From Augochlora pura (taxonomy: Eukaryota; Arthropoda; Insecta; Hymenoptera; Halictidae), in assembly GCF_028453695.1 (NCBI RefSeq), contig NC_135772.1, positions 20,269,412-20,333,411 of the forward strand: a DNA stretch of 64,000 nt, read 5' to 3'. Below, one piece after another: positions 33,734 to 45,900 of the stretch. Every line of letters starts with the position of its first letter. Position 1 is the stretch's first letter. The position numbers and the translations under genes were made by a program. The notes under the pieces were generated by a model. That model ran no database searches. It worked only from the letters and a program-made list of their open reading frames with translations, and had not been told where the DNA came from.

Positions 33734-36255
33734 TTAAAATTTATAATTGACCCAACGTTTCCATCTCCGCAATTCGAGTAACATTAATTAAATGATTTCG
33801 GCGTTCCGCGAACTCTTATGTAATTTTCGCGTAAAAAGTTACGGGTGATTGATATCGGAACGGGTTATTTGATAAAGGTTTGATTCACAGCGAACAGGCT
33901 ATTTAATAAAGGCTCTTCTCCTCCGCTCCGTCAATGTTTCGTCCGCATTGAAATCTGATTTAAATAAAACTTGCGCGCGCGCGCCCCGCGTACAGCGAAG
34001 ATAAAACGTTTCAGACGTACTTTCCCCTCTTGAATAGAACTCTTCCGATATCGAATCAGTTTGCGCAACCTGAAAAGATTCGCGTAAACTAAAGATTATT
34101 TGAGAATCCGACAGTGTAGCAGGCGGATGCGAAAATAACAATCTTGGCAGCATGTTCTGCAACGTCGGTGTATTTTCCTTAAAACCTAAAAATAAAATTA
34201 TTTATAGGATACAAGTTGCTTGTGTAATTAAATGAAATAATATATTAAATATCTGCAATTATTAATAATATATTAAAATATCTGCAATGGACTATAGAAA
34301 ATGTTTCCACGTCATTTGCAATTCGATTAACCAACTGTAAAAAAAATACCAGGCTATCTAAAAAGATTTACAGTCCGTCCATGTATAAAACAAAGAAACA
34401 CCTTCGACGCGAAACACGCAAAGATATCTAATTCCGTGGCAATTCCAGCGAGCAGAATTTTTGTAGAAAAAGTTCGAAGGATCGAGCGGTGAAGCGGCTT
34501 TCGCGAGCCGACGCAAAAGGGAATTAGCATTCTCTCCCGGCGTGTTTATTGGCAATTATTCGCGGGCCGAACGGTTCCGCGGAAAGAGATGATCCTCGAT
34601 GGAAGGCGGCCATTGAAAATCGGGGAACTTCGAAGGCCCGCTTTAAACAACAATTAGCAACAGAAAGATAGCAGTTGCCGGCCGTTCCTCCATTGTTGCT
34701 CGCGGCCGGATCGAGGAAAGGGGGCTGGTTGCGATGAAGGAAAGTTTTTCCACGGAGCACAGCGGGTGCTCGCAGCTGGCGCACAACCACTAATTAAAAA
34801 TGTTTGTTCGACGCGAGTCGGCGCGCGCGCGCGCGTGTTCAAACGCGTTGTTCGCGTATTTGCGGCCGCCGCGACCGAATCAAAAAATAAACGAGCAGAA
34901 TGAAAAGTAATTGGGGGCCGGCACACACGACCTGTAAATGTGACGAACGCGCGCGCGCGAATCCGGAGAGCTTCGTCGCGTTAAGTTCCCCCGCTGTTAA
35001 TGAACGATACTAATGAAAAAATATTTAATTGGAAGCGGCGGAATTAAAAGTTCGCCGGAACGACGCGGCAACGCCGAGCGTTACAGCGAACACACGCGGC
35101 TCTCTCTCTCTTTCTCGCTCTCTCTCTCTACGGTATTGATACAATAACTCGCCATTCACTTTTTAACGATTCTATCAGTCGCTGTCGCGAACATTTAACC
35201 CGTTGAAATGTTCAGAAGACCGGCCGGTAAACAGCGAGCTCTCTGAACTCGTCCGTCGAGATTGAACACCTCGAGGCGCGCAGAAACGATTCGCAGCGTT
35301 GTTTCGAGCTAATAAAATGGTACGCGGAACAGATTGTTCCTTTAGCGCGCGTGAACGTTGCGTTATTTGCGAAATAAACGGATCAGGGTTCAATTATTTC
35401 CTTAGTTTTGGGTCGTTTTATCTTGACGAATCCACTAGCGGGCCCTGGCCAAAACAACCCCCCACCCTTTTCTCCACCGATTCAAAATTCAACAGGCCTC
35501 TATGAACCGCACAACAGGAACAAAAAAGTAAAAAAAGGGTTTAGTTTCCATATTCCTTATTATATTAAATTTCCCAGAAATTTGATCGCTATAGCCTCGT
35601 TCGCAAAGCTCGAACGCGCCGGATATTTTGAAAACAGCCTCAACATTTACAAGTGTAACATTCACGTTTCCGGCACGGAGAAATACGGATCGCTTGAAGT
35701 TGATAAAGTAGCCAGACGAAGAGTATGAATTTTTGACTAACTGCCGCTATATATATATTCATTAAATCAATTGTATGGCTGTCGGGAAAGACGAAGACTT
35801 ATGGTTACGGACCTTAATACCCGGGTGGTGCTCGCTTTATATTTAGCGGGACGCGCTTGCATTTGTTTGCCCATATTTGTTCGTGCCTGTTATTGTTATT
35901 CCGGACGAAGACCGATGGAAATATAGCCACGCGTGTGCAAGCGATCGTGCCGGGTTGATCCATTTTCCGCTTGAATCGCGAAAGTTCATGAATTCTGAAC
36001 ACGGCTCGAGTATATACACTCCGCCGCCGGGCCGACGAACGTAGATTACAAACGCGCCTTAATTATTACGATGATGCGCCGTCAAATATATCAATTTTCT
36101 TCTGTATTCCAGGATTTACAGCCGCGGTCGCGCGGAGACGAATTTTGGCGAAGTCGTGGTCAAAATGTACAGGTGTCTTCGATTGTAAGGGTAAGTAATG
36201 TTTTTGGGGTCATCTTAGTTTTTTTTGCGAATCAAAGAAAATCTTTTGGAGATTT
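33734..36255. other. Non-coding stretch with CG and CT microsatellites
   Basis: (CG)n at 33975-33984, 34822-34835 and 34950-34959; CT run at 35100-35128. Composition swings between AT-rich and CpG-rich within a few hundred bases. No recognised coding similarity. Confidence 0.4.
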
Positions 36256-36262
36256 CAATTCT

Positions 36263-37376
36263 CACGAGAACTGGAAGTTGAAAAATTAATATCCTCGCCC
36301 AAGAAAGTAGAAACGATAAAAATGGCTTAGGACATCTGAAAGAGGAGACTTTCCCCTTTAAAATGAGCCTTGGTTCATCTCCGTGCGATTATTTTTAGCC
36401 AAATTACAGCCGCTCAAAGATAGAGCGATTTTTGAGCCTGCCATGGCCAGCCCCTGGCTGGTCCAAAATGGATGAGTTCACAAAATTTGCGATAACTCGG
36501 CCAAAAAAAATCGTAGAGACCTGTGGTTTGGCTCGTTGGAAAGGTAAAGCTTCCCTCTAGATAACCATGGTAGTTTTTGCGGCGAAAATAATTATTAAAA
36601 ATTGTCACGCGAGCTGGAAGTTGAAAAATTAATATCCTCGCCCAAGAAAGTAGAATCGATAAAAATCGCTTAGGACATCTGAAAGAGGAGACTTTCCCCT
36701 TTAAAATGAGCCTTGGTTCATCTCCGTGCGATTATTTTTAGCCAAATTACAGCCGCTCAAAGATAGAGCGATTTTTGAGCCTGCCATGGGCAGCCCCTGG
36801 CTGGTCCAAAAGGGATGAGTTCACAAAATTTGCGATAACTCGGCCAAAAAAAATCGTAGAGACCTGTGGTTTGGCTCGTTGGAAAGGTAAAGCTTCCCTC
36901 TAGATAACCATGGTAGTTTTTGCGGCGAAAATAATTATTAAAAATTGTCACGCGAGCTGGAAGTTGAAAAATTAATATCCTCGCCCAAGAAAGTAGAATC
37001 GATAAAAATCGCTTAGGACATCTGAAAGAGGAGACTTTCCCCTTTAAAATGAGCCTTGGTTCATCTCCGTGCGATTATTTTTAGCCAAATTACAGCCGCT
37101 CAAAGATAGAGCGATTTTTGAGCCTCCCATGGGCAGCCCCTGGCTGGTCCAAAATGGATGAGTTCACAAAATTTGCGATAACTCGGCCAAAAAAAATCGT
37201 AGAGACCTGTGGTTTGGCTTGTTGGAAAGGTAAGGCTTCCCTCTAGATAACCATAGCAGTTTTTACTACGAAAAAAATTATTGCATCTTTTCACGAGAGC
37301 TGGAATTTGAGAAATTTTTTCGGCCAAATTTGCTCGCCTAAGAAAATAGATGAGATTATTATAGCTTAGGGCATTG
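36263..37376. repeat. 343-bp tandem array, three full copies plus a partial fourth
   Basis: Unit starts (CACG then GAG or CGAG, then CTGGAAGTTG) fall at 36263, 36606, 36949 and 37292, each exactly 343 bp apart. Copies 1 and 2 differ at only a handful of bases; copy 3 is alike except its last 50 bp, which match the diverged partial copy 4 less well. Within each unit CTTTCCCCTTTAAAATGAGCC, then CGATTATTTTTAGCCAAATTACAGC is loosely inverse to the later block around CCAAAAAAAATCG, then GGCTCGTTGGAAAGGTAAAG, so each unit is a degenerate palindrome. The 62- to 94-codon minus-strand frames repeat with the unit and are not genes. Confidence 0.95.
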
Positions 37377-39390
37377 ATAATCATAGTGATATTCTTGTAA
37401 TAGTAATATCATTGTCATACTGACATTCTCCCTAGTAGAATAGTAATCACGATACTTCGCGCAAGCTAACCCTCCTTGAACACACAATTTTAATATAGCG
37501 ATATTGTTACACTAGTTCACAAGGTACATATACACAACTTCCCCTGTGAAAAAATACTAGAAGAATTTAGCAGTTAATGGGTTAATCAGAGATCGCAGGG
37601 CCAGCAGCGAGGAGAAAATAACGAATGCGAACGAGATTACCAGCCGGGATTCGGCTCCTCAGATAAACTTTCTAATTATCCGGCGACGTTTCGGGCCGTA
37701 GTCCGGCGTACCTTCGGCTTCTCTCCACCGTGGACGCTTATCGTCCCTCTGGATCTCTCTGGCTGGTGTCGGCCGTGCCTCCGGTCCCGTGGCACCCCCG
37801 AGAAATCATTTGTCCCCGGCGAAATTGCGATAGTGGTCCTGTATCGATTCTTTCCGATCCTCGGCGAGCTCTTCTTCGCCGGCTATCGCGGTCGAGCGTG
37901 TTGCGCGGCTCGAGTTCCGAAACAGGAACGGACGAGAGAGTTTGCAGCGCGACAGCGCGCCGTGCCTTAATCTTTCGCCGATGTTCACGGCCAACCGAAA
38001 CAATCGACGGCTGGCTTTGCTTCGAATTTTAGACCACGTACGCGGTGTCCGCGAAATATGCATTGTTGTTGGTATTACTGTTTCGGCTAGGCTAGTCTTA
38101 ATATTAATATTACAGCAATACTAGTAGTACTAATATTACTGATTATTACTATTGATATTAACATTAGTATTAGTATTTCGGGTATATAGAACGGGTTAAG
38201 AGATGTCCTCGTCACTTTTTGCCCGATTTTTCGGCGCGTCTGCCTAGAGGTGGAAGAACGAGCTCCGAAGACGAAGGAAGGAAAAGCAGCGCGATGAAGG
38301 GCTGGCCATAGGGGAGGATAATAACTGGAGAGGTGGGTGGAGGCGGCGCGGACAAAGGTGGCAAAACGAAGAACGCGACGAAACGGTCAGTGCGGGGGAG
38401 GACGACATTTTTGCGGGAGAAAAAGCGAGCCGGTGAAATTATCCGTGATAATGCCGTGCCGAGAACAAGATATTAAAGAGCCCCGCACTAAACCAAGAAA
38501 ACCGGAAGGGGGGGATTCTTTGAATTTCTTTTTCCTCGCCGCGTGTTCCCGGCAAAGCGGCGCTTTTTTCGGGTCCTCTTTATCTGCCGGTTTTTGCGGC
38601 GCGGTTTCCGTGCCCCGTGCACAGGGTCTAAGGCTCGGCTAAGTGGAAAGACGGAAATTTATTCGCTTTAGTTAACGCTTTACGTTACACGTAACAACGA
38701 CCGTGTCCCGCGGTTTCTCGCGATTCGTTAATCTGCCGGGGACAAGTTTTCCGCCATTGTCGGCGAATCGTAATATCTCGCGCAATTTCCCTTTACTTTT
38801 TGGACTTTTGCAATTACGAGAATGGCGCGTGTCCGTGAATATATTTTATTTTAGTTCAATTCGCCCGAGAGAAAATACCGTCAAATCACGCATCGATGCC
38901 GGGCTCGATTTAATTAATTTATATTTATGACTCGACTGACATGGCGATCTTTAATTTTCACGAAACGATAGAAAAATCGACTTGCGCCGCCTTCTAAACA
39001 AAAGGTCCATTTATCGAATTCCTTAAGGTAATTAATCTATATTTTTTAAATCGACTAACATTTCGATCTTTTACCTTCTCAAGACGACAAAAGAAGTCGA
39101 CTTTCGTCGGCACCAAAATAAGCGAACCGTTTTCTCGCGTCCGCTTAAAATCGCGCGCGCCGAGCAGGAAGAAATTCGCGGTCGCTCCGCGCGGGATCCG
39201 ATTAACCTTGTCGTTCGCCGCGCGGCGTTAGAGAAAACGCGGACAAATGCTCGGGCCGGCGAATAATGCCCGGCGACACGGCCGCGGAAAGATTACCGAT
39301 AACCGGGCGCGGCGAAATAGAACAAACGGGAATTGACAAAAGCGAAATCGAAGTTAAGTTGTTAGCGGGATGAATTCGAGCAATTTGTTG
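37377..39390. other. Non-coding stretch without recognised gene
   Basis: 37380-37600 is AT-rich; 37600-38090 and 38190-38660 are GC-rich with frames on both strands but no domain. TTAACCCATTAACTGC occurs (inverse) at 37574-37589 and again at 51531-51546, so it marks a second, unrelated short repeat. Confidence 0.4.
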
Positions 39391-39394
39391 GACG

Positions 39395-39600
39395 GTGGCG
39401 GGGGGGAGAGGGAGGAGGAGGAGGGCGAGGGGGGAAGAGCACGGACGAGGGAAGGAAATTGATAAAAGCAACCGGAGAGTAACAATGAGAAAAGGACTCG
39501 TGGGCGGTAATGGAGGCGGGGGGAGACGACGAACGACGGGAGGAGACGGAGGCGTGGGTGGAGAGGCGTGGGAGGAGGGGGAGGAGGAGAAGAGGATGGC
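39395..39600. repeat. GGA-rich purine tract
   Basis: Plus strand is almost pure G/A in blocks (GGGGGGGAGAGGGAGGAGG, then GGAGGAGGGGGAGGAGGAGA). It gives overlapping frames of Pro/Ser/Leu on the minus strand that are not credible proteins. Runs of three or more G make G-quadruplex formation possible. Confidence 0.8.
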
Positions 39601-40140
39601 GGAAACTTGTTCCCCAACTTTTCACTTTCAGTTCCCCGGGAACCGTCGACAGGAACTGGCGTCGTTTCGTTTATTAATCGCCCCGATTCTACAACAGCCG
39701 ATCGTAAAACTTGCAGTTACGCAATTTGTCACGGGAACAGGTAGTGGGGGGGAGAGGAGGGGTGGATGGAGGTGGTTCTATTAAAATTGACGGAGCGTAG
39801 AAGGGGGCTTCGCTTTTCAATTAGATCGCCGAGAATTTTGCGAGCGAGTTCCGAAACAAGCTAACGAAGAGTGTAATGCCGGTTCCCGGTTCCCCGGTTC
39901 CCGGCGATTATTCGATGCGACGCGACTGCGTCAGAATCTTCTTCGGGAAATTAAATAGCGCGGACGAAATTAATATCGAGCCACGGCCAATTAAATAACA
40001 GAGCTCGGCGAAATTTTAGCTGCATAACGGAGAAAATATACAGGGCGACGAACGCAATTTTATTCGACACGTTATAAGTGTTTTGTTACAGTCGATTTAT
40101 CACTTCTTTCAATTATAAGAATAAATAGAAGAATTTATGA
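39601..40140. other. Non-coding stretch with short GGTTCCC duplications
   Basis: GGTTCCC or GGTTCCCC is repeated three times at 39881-39904. Nothing else recognised. Confidence 0.4.
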
Positions 40141-40144
40141 TGAA

Positions 40145-40350
40145 GAATTATTCGAATAAAGAATCATTTGAATAAAAAATCAATCGAATAGAGAATCATT
40201 CGAACAGAGAATCATTCGAATAAAAAATCAATCGGATAAAAAATCATTCGGACAGAGAATCATTCAAATAGAAAATCATTCGAATAAAAAATCAATCGAA
40301 TAAAAAATCACTCGAATAAAAAATCACTCGAATAAAAAAACATTTTTATA
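40145..40350. repeat. About 17-bp minisatellite, AATCATTCGAATAAAAA type, about 12 copies
   Basis: Units of AATCATTCGAATAAAAA vary as AATCAATCGAATAAAAA, AATCACTCGAATAAAAA and AATCATTCGAACAGAG. The same unit reappears in a shorter array at 56196-56268. Confidence 0.85.
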
Positions 40351-41409
40351 AAGAATCGCTCAACTGAATAGCATAATTCACGGCGTTCAACTAAATACGT
40401 AAAGCGGGTCAATCGTTCTCTCGCGAGCGAGGATGGAAAATTCATCATTTTTCATTTAAAAAACCGTCGGTAATGCTCTTCTTCCCTCGCGACATAAATT
40501 GTTCCATTTCCTTGTCCCCTTTCTTCGAATCGGCCTTGGAACGGCGGCGGCGGCGGCGGCAGCCATCGGAGACACGTCTATCAGAGGGAATGATCGATGG
40601 TCCTTCGAACGAGCGATTCCTTGAAATATCTTTCACGGTACAACATCTTCTAATCAATCAGAATTATCCCCGCATTTTTCTGACACGTTGAAGTGCATTC
40701 TACCGCGGATATTCTCCGATATCTCGCGGACGATTCTACTTTGGGAACGTTCGTTCTTGAAGAAACGAATTTCTTTGTTCCTTCTATTATTTATTGCTAG
40801 AAGACCTGAACCACGAATCTAAATATATTCTACATATTTACTGATTGCAAGAAATTTTATTAAATATAATATATAATTTTCCTTAATATTTCTCGATTGC
40901 AAGAAATTTTATTAATATAATATAGAAATTAATATATTTCTACCATAATTATTATTTACGCTTGCTCATCGAGAAAGACGCGTCAAAGCGACGAATGAAA
41001 AATCGCTGGACGCCAGGGACGTTCGCGATCTCTAAAAGATCAAAATGTCAAGGCGATCGGAACAGTTCCGGGCGCGAAACAACGGGTTAATTCGGCTCGC
41101 AGTGAACGGAATTACGGGGACGTTAAAACGACGGAATCGCCGTTGACGTTTCCTTTCGCGGGTCGGGTCGCGACGCAATTCTCGCGGCATCGACGCGAAC
41201 GTTCCCGCGGAACAGATATCACGTTTCACCTGTCGAAGGCGCACCGGCGCGTCCGTAAATAAAACTGGGAATAAGTCGGCACAGGTGAATGTCGGGGTCG
41301 GTAGGAAATTGCTCGGAATTGTGTGTAAAGGAACAGCGAAGAGAGCGATTCGTGCGCTAGGCTCGCGTTGCTCCGATTTCGAGCTTGCGAGAAATATCCT
41401 GCAACGTTA
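40351..41409. other. Non-coding stretch with GGC run
   Basis: (GGC)n at 40543-40561, and a repeated phrase GATTGCAAGAAATTTTATTA at 40843 and 40897. No coding similarity recognised. Confidence 0.4.
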
Positions 41410-41413
41410 TTAA

Positions 41414-41600
41414 CCCTTTGACACGAAGCCATTTTTACTGTGAATTTTAAACGATTTACTGACGCACTGTAGTACCATTTTACGTGACAGAGTATATTTT
41501 ATTTATATAATATTGATTTTCGAGACTCGTAGCAACAGTTTCGCTATCAACCATTTTTAAAGTCTAAACTAAAAATAAAGTCTAAATAGAAATTAATTAA
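41414..41600. mobile_element. One-ended copy of the CCCTTT/TTAA element
   Basis: TTAA (41410-41413) followed by CCCTTTGACACGAAGCC is the family left end. Further in, GACTCGTAGCAACAGTTTCG, then CAACCATTTTTAAA aligns with GACTTGTACCAATAGTTT, then CAATTTTTTAAA inside the element at 59468-59670. The right end was not found, so the stated end is approximate. Confidence 0.5.
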
Positions 41601-42038
41601 TATAATATGAAAATGATTCTGGAAGTAATAGAATAATTTTAAAAATTCCTCAGAGTCACTGGAGAGCGACGTTATTAATATTTACGCGAAGCAAAATTAA
41701 TTTTCTAATAAATCGCAGCAGATATTTTGGTCATTTTTCGCGTCGATAATTTGTCACCGTATAAAACTGTTAAGCGCTAATAAATAAGGTATAAAAGGAA
41801 GGAAAATGTCGGAGACGTTCGAGCGTTTAGTGGACACTGTAGTTACCGGTGTATGTTTCAAGAACAGCTTACAGCCGGGATATATATTCGCGGATAGGCG
41901 AGCTACGTATGTATATGGGCCAACTGTAGCGTTTCTTATCAGTTTGCCAAGGGGATCAGGAAAATACCGAAAGATAGATTTTTCAGGGTCTCTCCTATCC
42001 TCGTGTCCCGTGTTCGAATTTTTCGAGTATCCGCCTAC

Positions 42039-42092
<54 letters not shown>

Positions 42093-42904
42093 CCGTCGAC
42101 TTATTCGCGAGAGTGGGACACGCCGGATCCGCTGCATTTAAGCTCGGCGCAGAGCTTTAACGTTTGTTCCCGCGCGTTCTACCGTGTGGTAGCGATGGGA
42201 ACAACTCTCTCCGCGCGATGACAAATTTCTAGAGATTTGCACACCGAGCACGGTTCCTTGCAACGAGTTCTAAAATTATGGGAATTATTATGGAAACATT
42301 TGAATATATTTTATTAAAATCGTCTCTCTTGTATTTCAAGGCACTGCCATTTTCTTTATACAATTACTTCGCCGATTTTTTAATCGGGCAATTTTTGCTA
42401 AAATAAATATATTCGCCACTCGAAATAGTTGCATATAAAACAGCAAAGATGTTAATATTTTTGTATAAATGCACTGTATTTGGAAACGCAAATTTGTCTA
42501 ACGCTAAAATAAACTATTGTTCGATGATATTGTCTCTCGAGATGCTTTCGAGACAGCCGACAGTGTCGCCGTGAAGTACAGTAAAGGGTTAATTCGCGTT
42601 GCAGTGTATCGAGTGGTTGTTCGTCGCGCGAAAGGCCCGGAGGCTGGTGTACGCGGAACCGCGGCTGTTCCGGCGATATTGCGCGAAAGTTTTCTACTTC
42701 GGGCTGGTATGGCAGTTCAAGATTCCTCGAGCAGGCTTGAATTCCATCGCTGTGCACGGCGGCCGGAACGCGGCCGTTCCGCGTTTCAAGGTCCTTAGCT
42801 CGCCGGATACGCAGCCCGCGGATTTTGCGACCAAGGACGCACAGTCGCAGCTTTCGCATCCGACGAAATTCCCGCGATTTTCTCTCCGCCTCCCTCCCTC
42901 CCTC

Positions 42905-42956
<52 letters not shown>

Positions 42957-45900
42957 GGGATCTCATGGCCTACTGAATACAAAGCGGGACACGCGAAGCT
43001 TTTTAATTTATCCGTCCCTCCCTCCCCTCCCCACTCGGTGCCGTTCCCATTTTTTTCTTTTTCTCCTCTTTTTCCTTTTTTTTTTTTTCGAAAGCTTCTT
43101 CCCGGGCTAAAGGGAACACGTTTATCGATGGCCATGTTTTTTACGATTCCCGCCGCGTTTACGGTTTTGTGGGCCACCCCGCCGGCAGCCGGGGACCTTC
43201 GAGCGACGTTCTACAAAGTTATTAGACGTTACGCCTTCTCCGTTACGGCTTCCCGCAATTTTTACAAGATACCGGCGTTAATAACGTATTTCCGGAACGC
43301 GGCGACGAGAATCCGTTTGCGCCGCGTTTCTTTTAGCTTCGCGAAACTTTCGGAGGGTGCTTGGGCGTTGGTCGACCGTTCGGTTGATCGATAAAGTTTA
43401 ATTTAATTTTGAATTTTAACATTTCTTTTTGTATTATTAATTTCAATTTTTCATTTTATTCTTTTTTAGATTCAGAATTTCTTCTGGGCTATCTAGGATA
43501 TATTATCCATTTATCCGTTATAATAAATTTATTATTAGGATGTAAATTTCTATGTGAAAATAAACATTTAATGGCAAAACACAGGGTTCGGATAAAACAA
43601 CGTCCCTTTTTCTAAAAATTTCAGCAAGTTAAAAATGAGCTTTTTAAAATACTTAAAATAATTCTGTTATTTTATATTTGATCCTCTCATTTTTTTAAAA
43701 ACACTTTACAACTTATATAACAATTTATATTTTATAATTTAACACTCATCCCAAAAAATAGCAATTAATAGACTAATCTATCAATTGAATATTAACCGAC
43801 CGTGGACAGTGAACAATTTCAATAAAAATTAACAAGCTCTCCCACGTAAACTTAAGTTTTTATGGTCCCACTCTCTTTGATCTCCTATCACCGTTGATCG
43901 TCCCTGACGAGACTTTGATTTATCCGCGTTAATGTACGCAAGAAGCGTGAAGTTTTCGAACCGTTTACGGCGGTCCCGCGAGATTAAATATTTCAGATAG
44001 CATTTTCAAATGATTTTCCAATACCGCTCAGAGATTTCTGCGGAAGAAAGACTGCCGCGTTTGATAAGAAAAACGCGCGGGTGCCGTGGAATTTTTATGG
44101 GATAAGGGGTAAGGGCGAACGGTATAGGCGGACAGAAGTAGAACAAGGCCGGCCATCGCGTGGCATCGTCGCTTGCCGCCATCTGAGGCGCGTAACAAGA
44201 ACTAGAAAGACCGTCTGTCAGATCGCAGTCACGGACGAGGTGTCAAGAGCGGATCCATCCCGCCGCGTTATTTCTCTGTCGCAAAAAAATAGGTTGCTGC
44301 CACCCCGTTACCGATTCCTTGTCGGTCTCGTTGTTACCGATGTTTCGGAGAATTAAGAGTCTTAGTGGGAATCGAGTATCTTGTATACCTCGTTTGTATT
44401 AATATAGCTTTTGTGATCGAGGCTTTTAAATTCATTTGGCGCGTATATATGTATATGGAAAGGGTGTGAAGCATGCTAATGAATAAATAATAAAGTAATA
44501 ATTAATACTGCAGAAGCGAATTTTACTATATAAGTTCGTTGACAATTAATGTTATTATTTTATTATTAAGAAATGAGAATATTATAATTATTATCATATT
44601 AATATGTAATATTCTCTCGATATATATTCTCAATATATAATATAAATATAAATTCGATATAAGTCAATTTTAATATAAATTCCTACTTTTACTTTCTTTT
44701 CAGGGCTCTTCGCACATGCAGAATATTTTTCATATACATTTCTTTTCTTTCTCAGGCAGATTATTGTTCATAAAACCCAAAGACCATTTTAAAATCTAGA
44801 AATAACAATTTTACAAAACCTGCTAATTAAATATCACTATTTAACCTCCATCCAAAGGAGAAAATTAAAAATTTGTTAATTTCTACAAATTTCCTTCTTT
44901 ATTCGCAGAAATTTAAATAAAAGAACACTCCTATAGTCGACAATATGCGATGCCATAAAGGACATTTTCCGATATTTGCTTTTGAGTTGTCACGATCAAA
45001 TTTGCTGCGAGTTGCGCAAAATAGAAACGGTGGAAAAATTGTTACTCCGTGATAACCGCGACAATGCTCTATTGTTGAATAAAAGTTGGAGGCGCGCTTT
45101 TAAACTTTCATATAAAAAATATCTACGTTTTTTGCGATCGTGTTTTTAATTTTTTGCAAAGCCAAAGTTCACAATGGAAAAATCGAACAAAAAATTCTGT
45201 AACAAGTGACTCCGATATTCGGGGCGCGTCATATATTTTTTTAAAAATACTTGTACTTGTTTTTTTTTTCATTTTGAGAGAACCAGGACCTTGGAGTTCG
45301 ATAATTAACTTTCGTCCAGATTGGTCCGGACTTAGGCGACGGGAAAAGAGGACGCTAATATCACTCGTGAATATCCAGTCGGTACGACAGTCAGACTCGA
45401 CGACCCAAAACCCCATAAAATGCTTCGCCTTTGTCTTTTGATATTTAATCACTTAAAAATATAAAAATTGTTCGCCGGAACATTTTTACAATTTTCACTT
45501 ACACTGGACTCACAATTTCCAAATTCGCTAACCCCAGCTTCGTTTCGGCTGAGAGCGAATTATATCGTCTAGAAGCCTGCTCGAATTTCAGGTCCAATTT
45601 CTAATTGGACAAAATGTCCGTGCGAGGAGAATCGAACGAAAAAGTTCTCTTTGAACTTCGGCTTTTCCGCGACGGAAGAAAGATTCGAGGGAAACCGAAC
45701 TGTCCGCGTCGTGTACGGTGTTCCTCGGTGGAAACATCCCGGTCGCGGAGAAGAAAAGGCTTTAAGCCGCCGGCTGCGGAGAGCCGTTAATTAAAGGGGA
45801 TCGAATTAACACCGCCGCGGCGAAGAGCTTACTCGAAGCCACCGCTTACTGTATCGAGATTCTACGGTGGCTGCTCCGGCGTCGCGACGACGCGGCCACG

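Noticed and set aside
36414..37384. Repeated 62- to 94-codon minus-strand frame in the 343-bp array
   Set aside because: It recurs with the satellite unit; 343 is not a multiple of three and no coding constraint is visible between copies.
42452..43394. 241-codon minus and 189-codon plus frames across the CT run
   Set aside because: Arg-Glu and Ser-Leu repeats come from the microsatellite; no similarity on either side of it.
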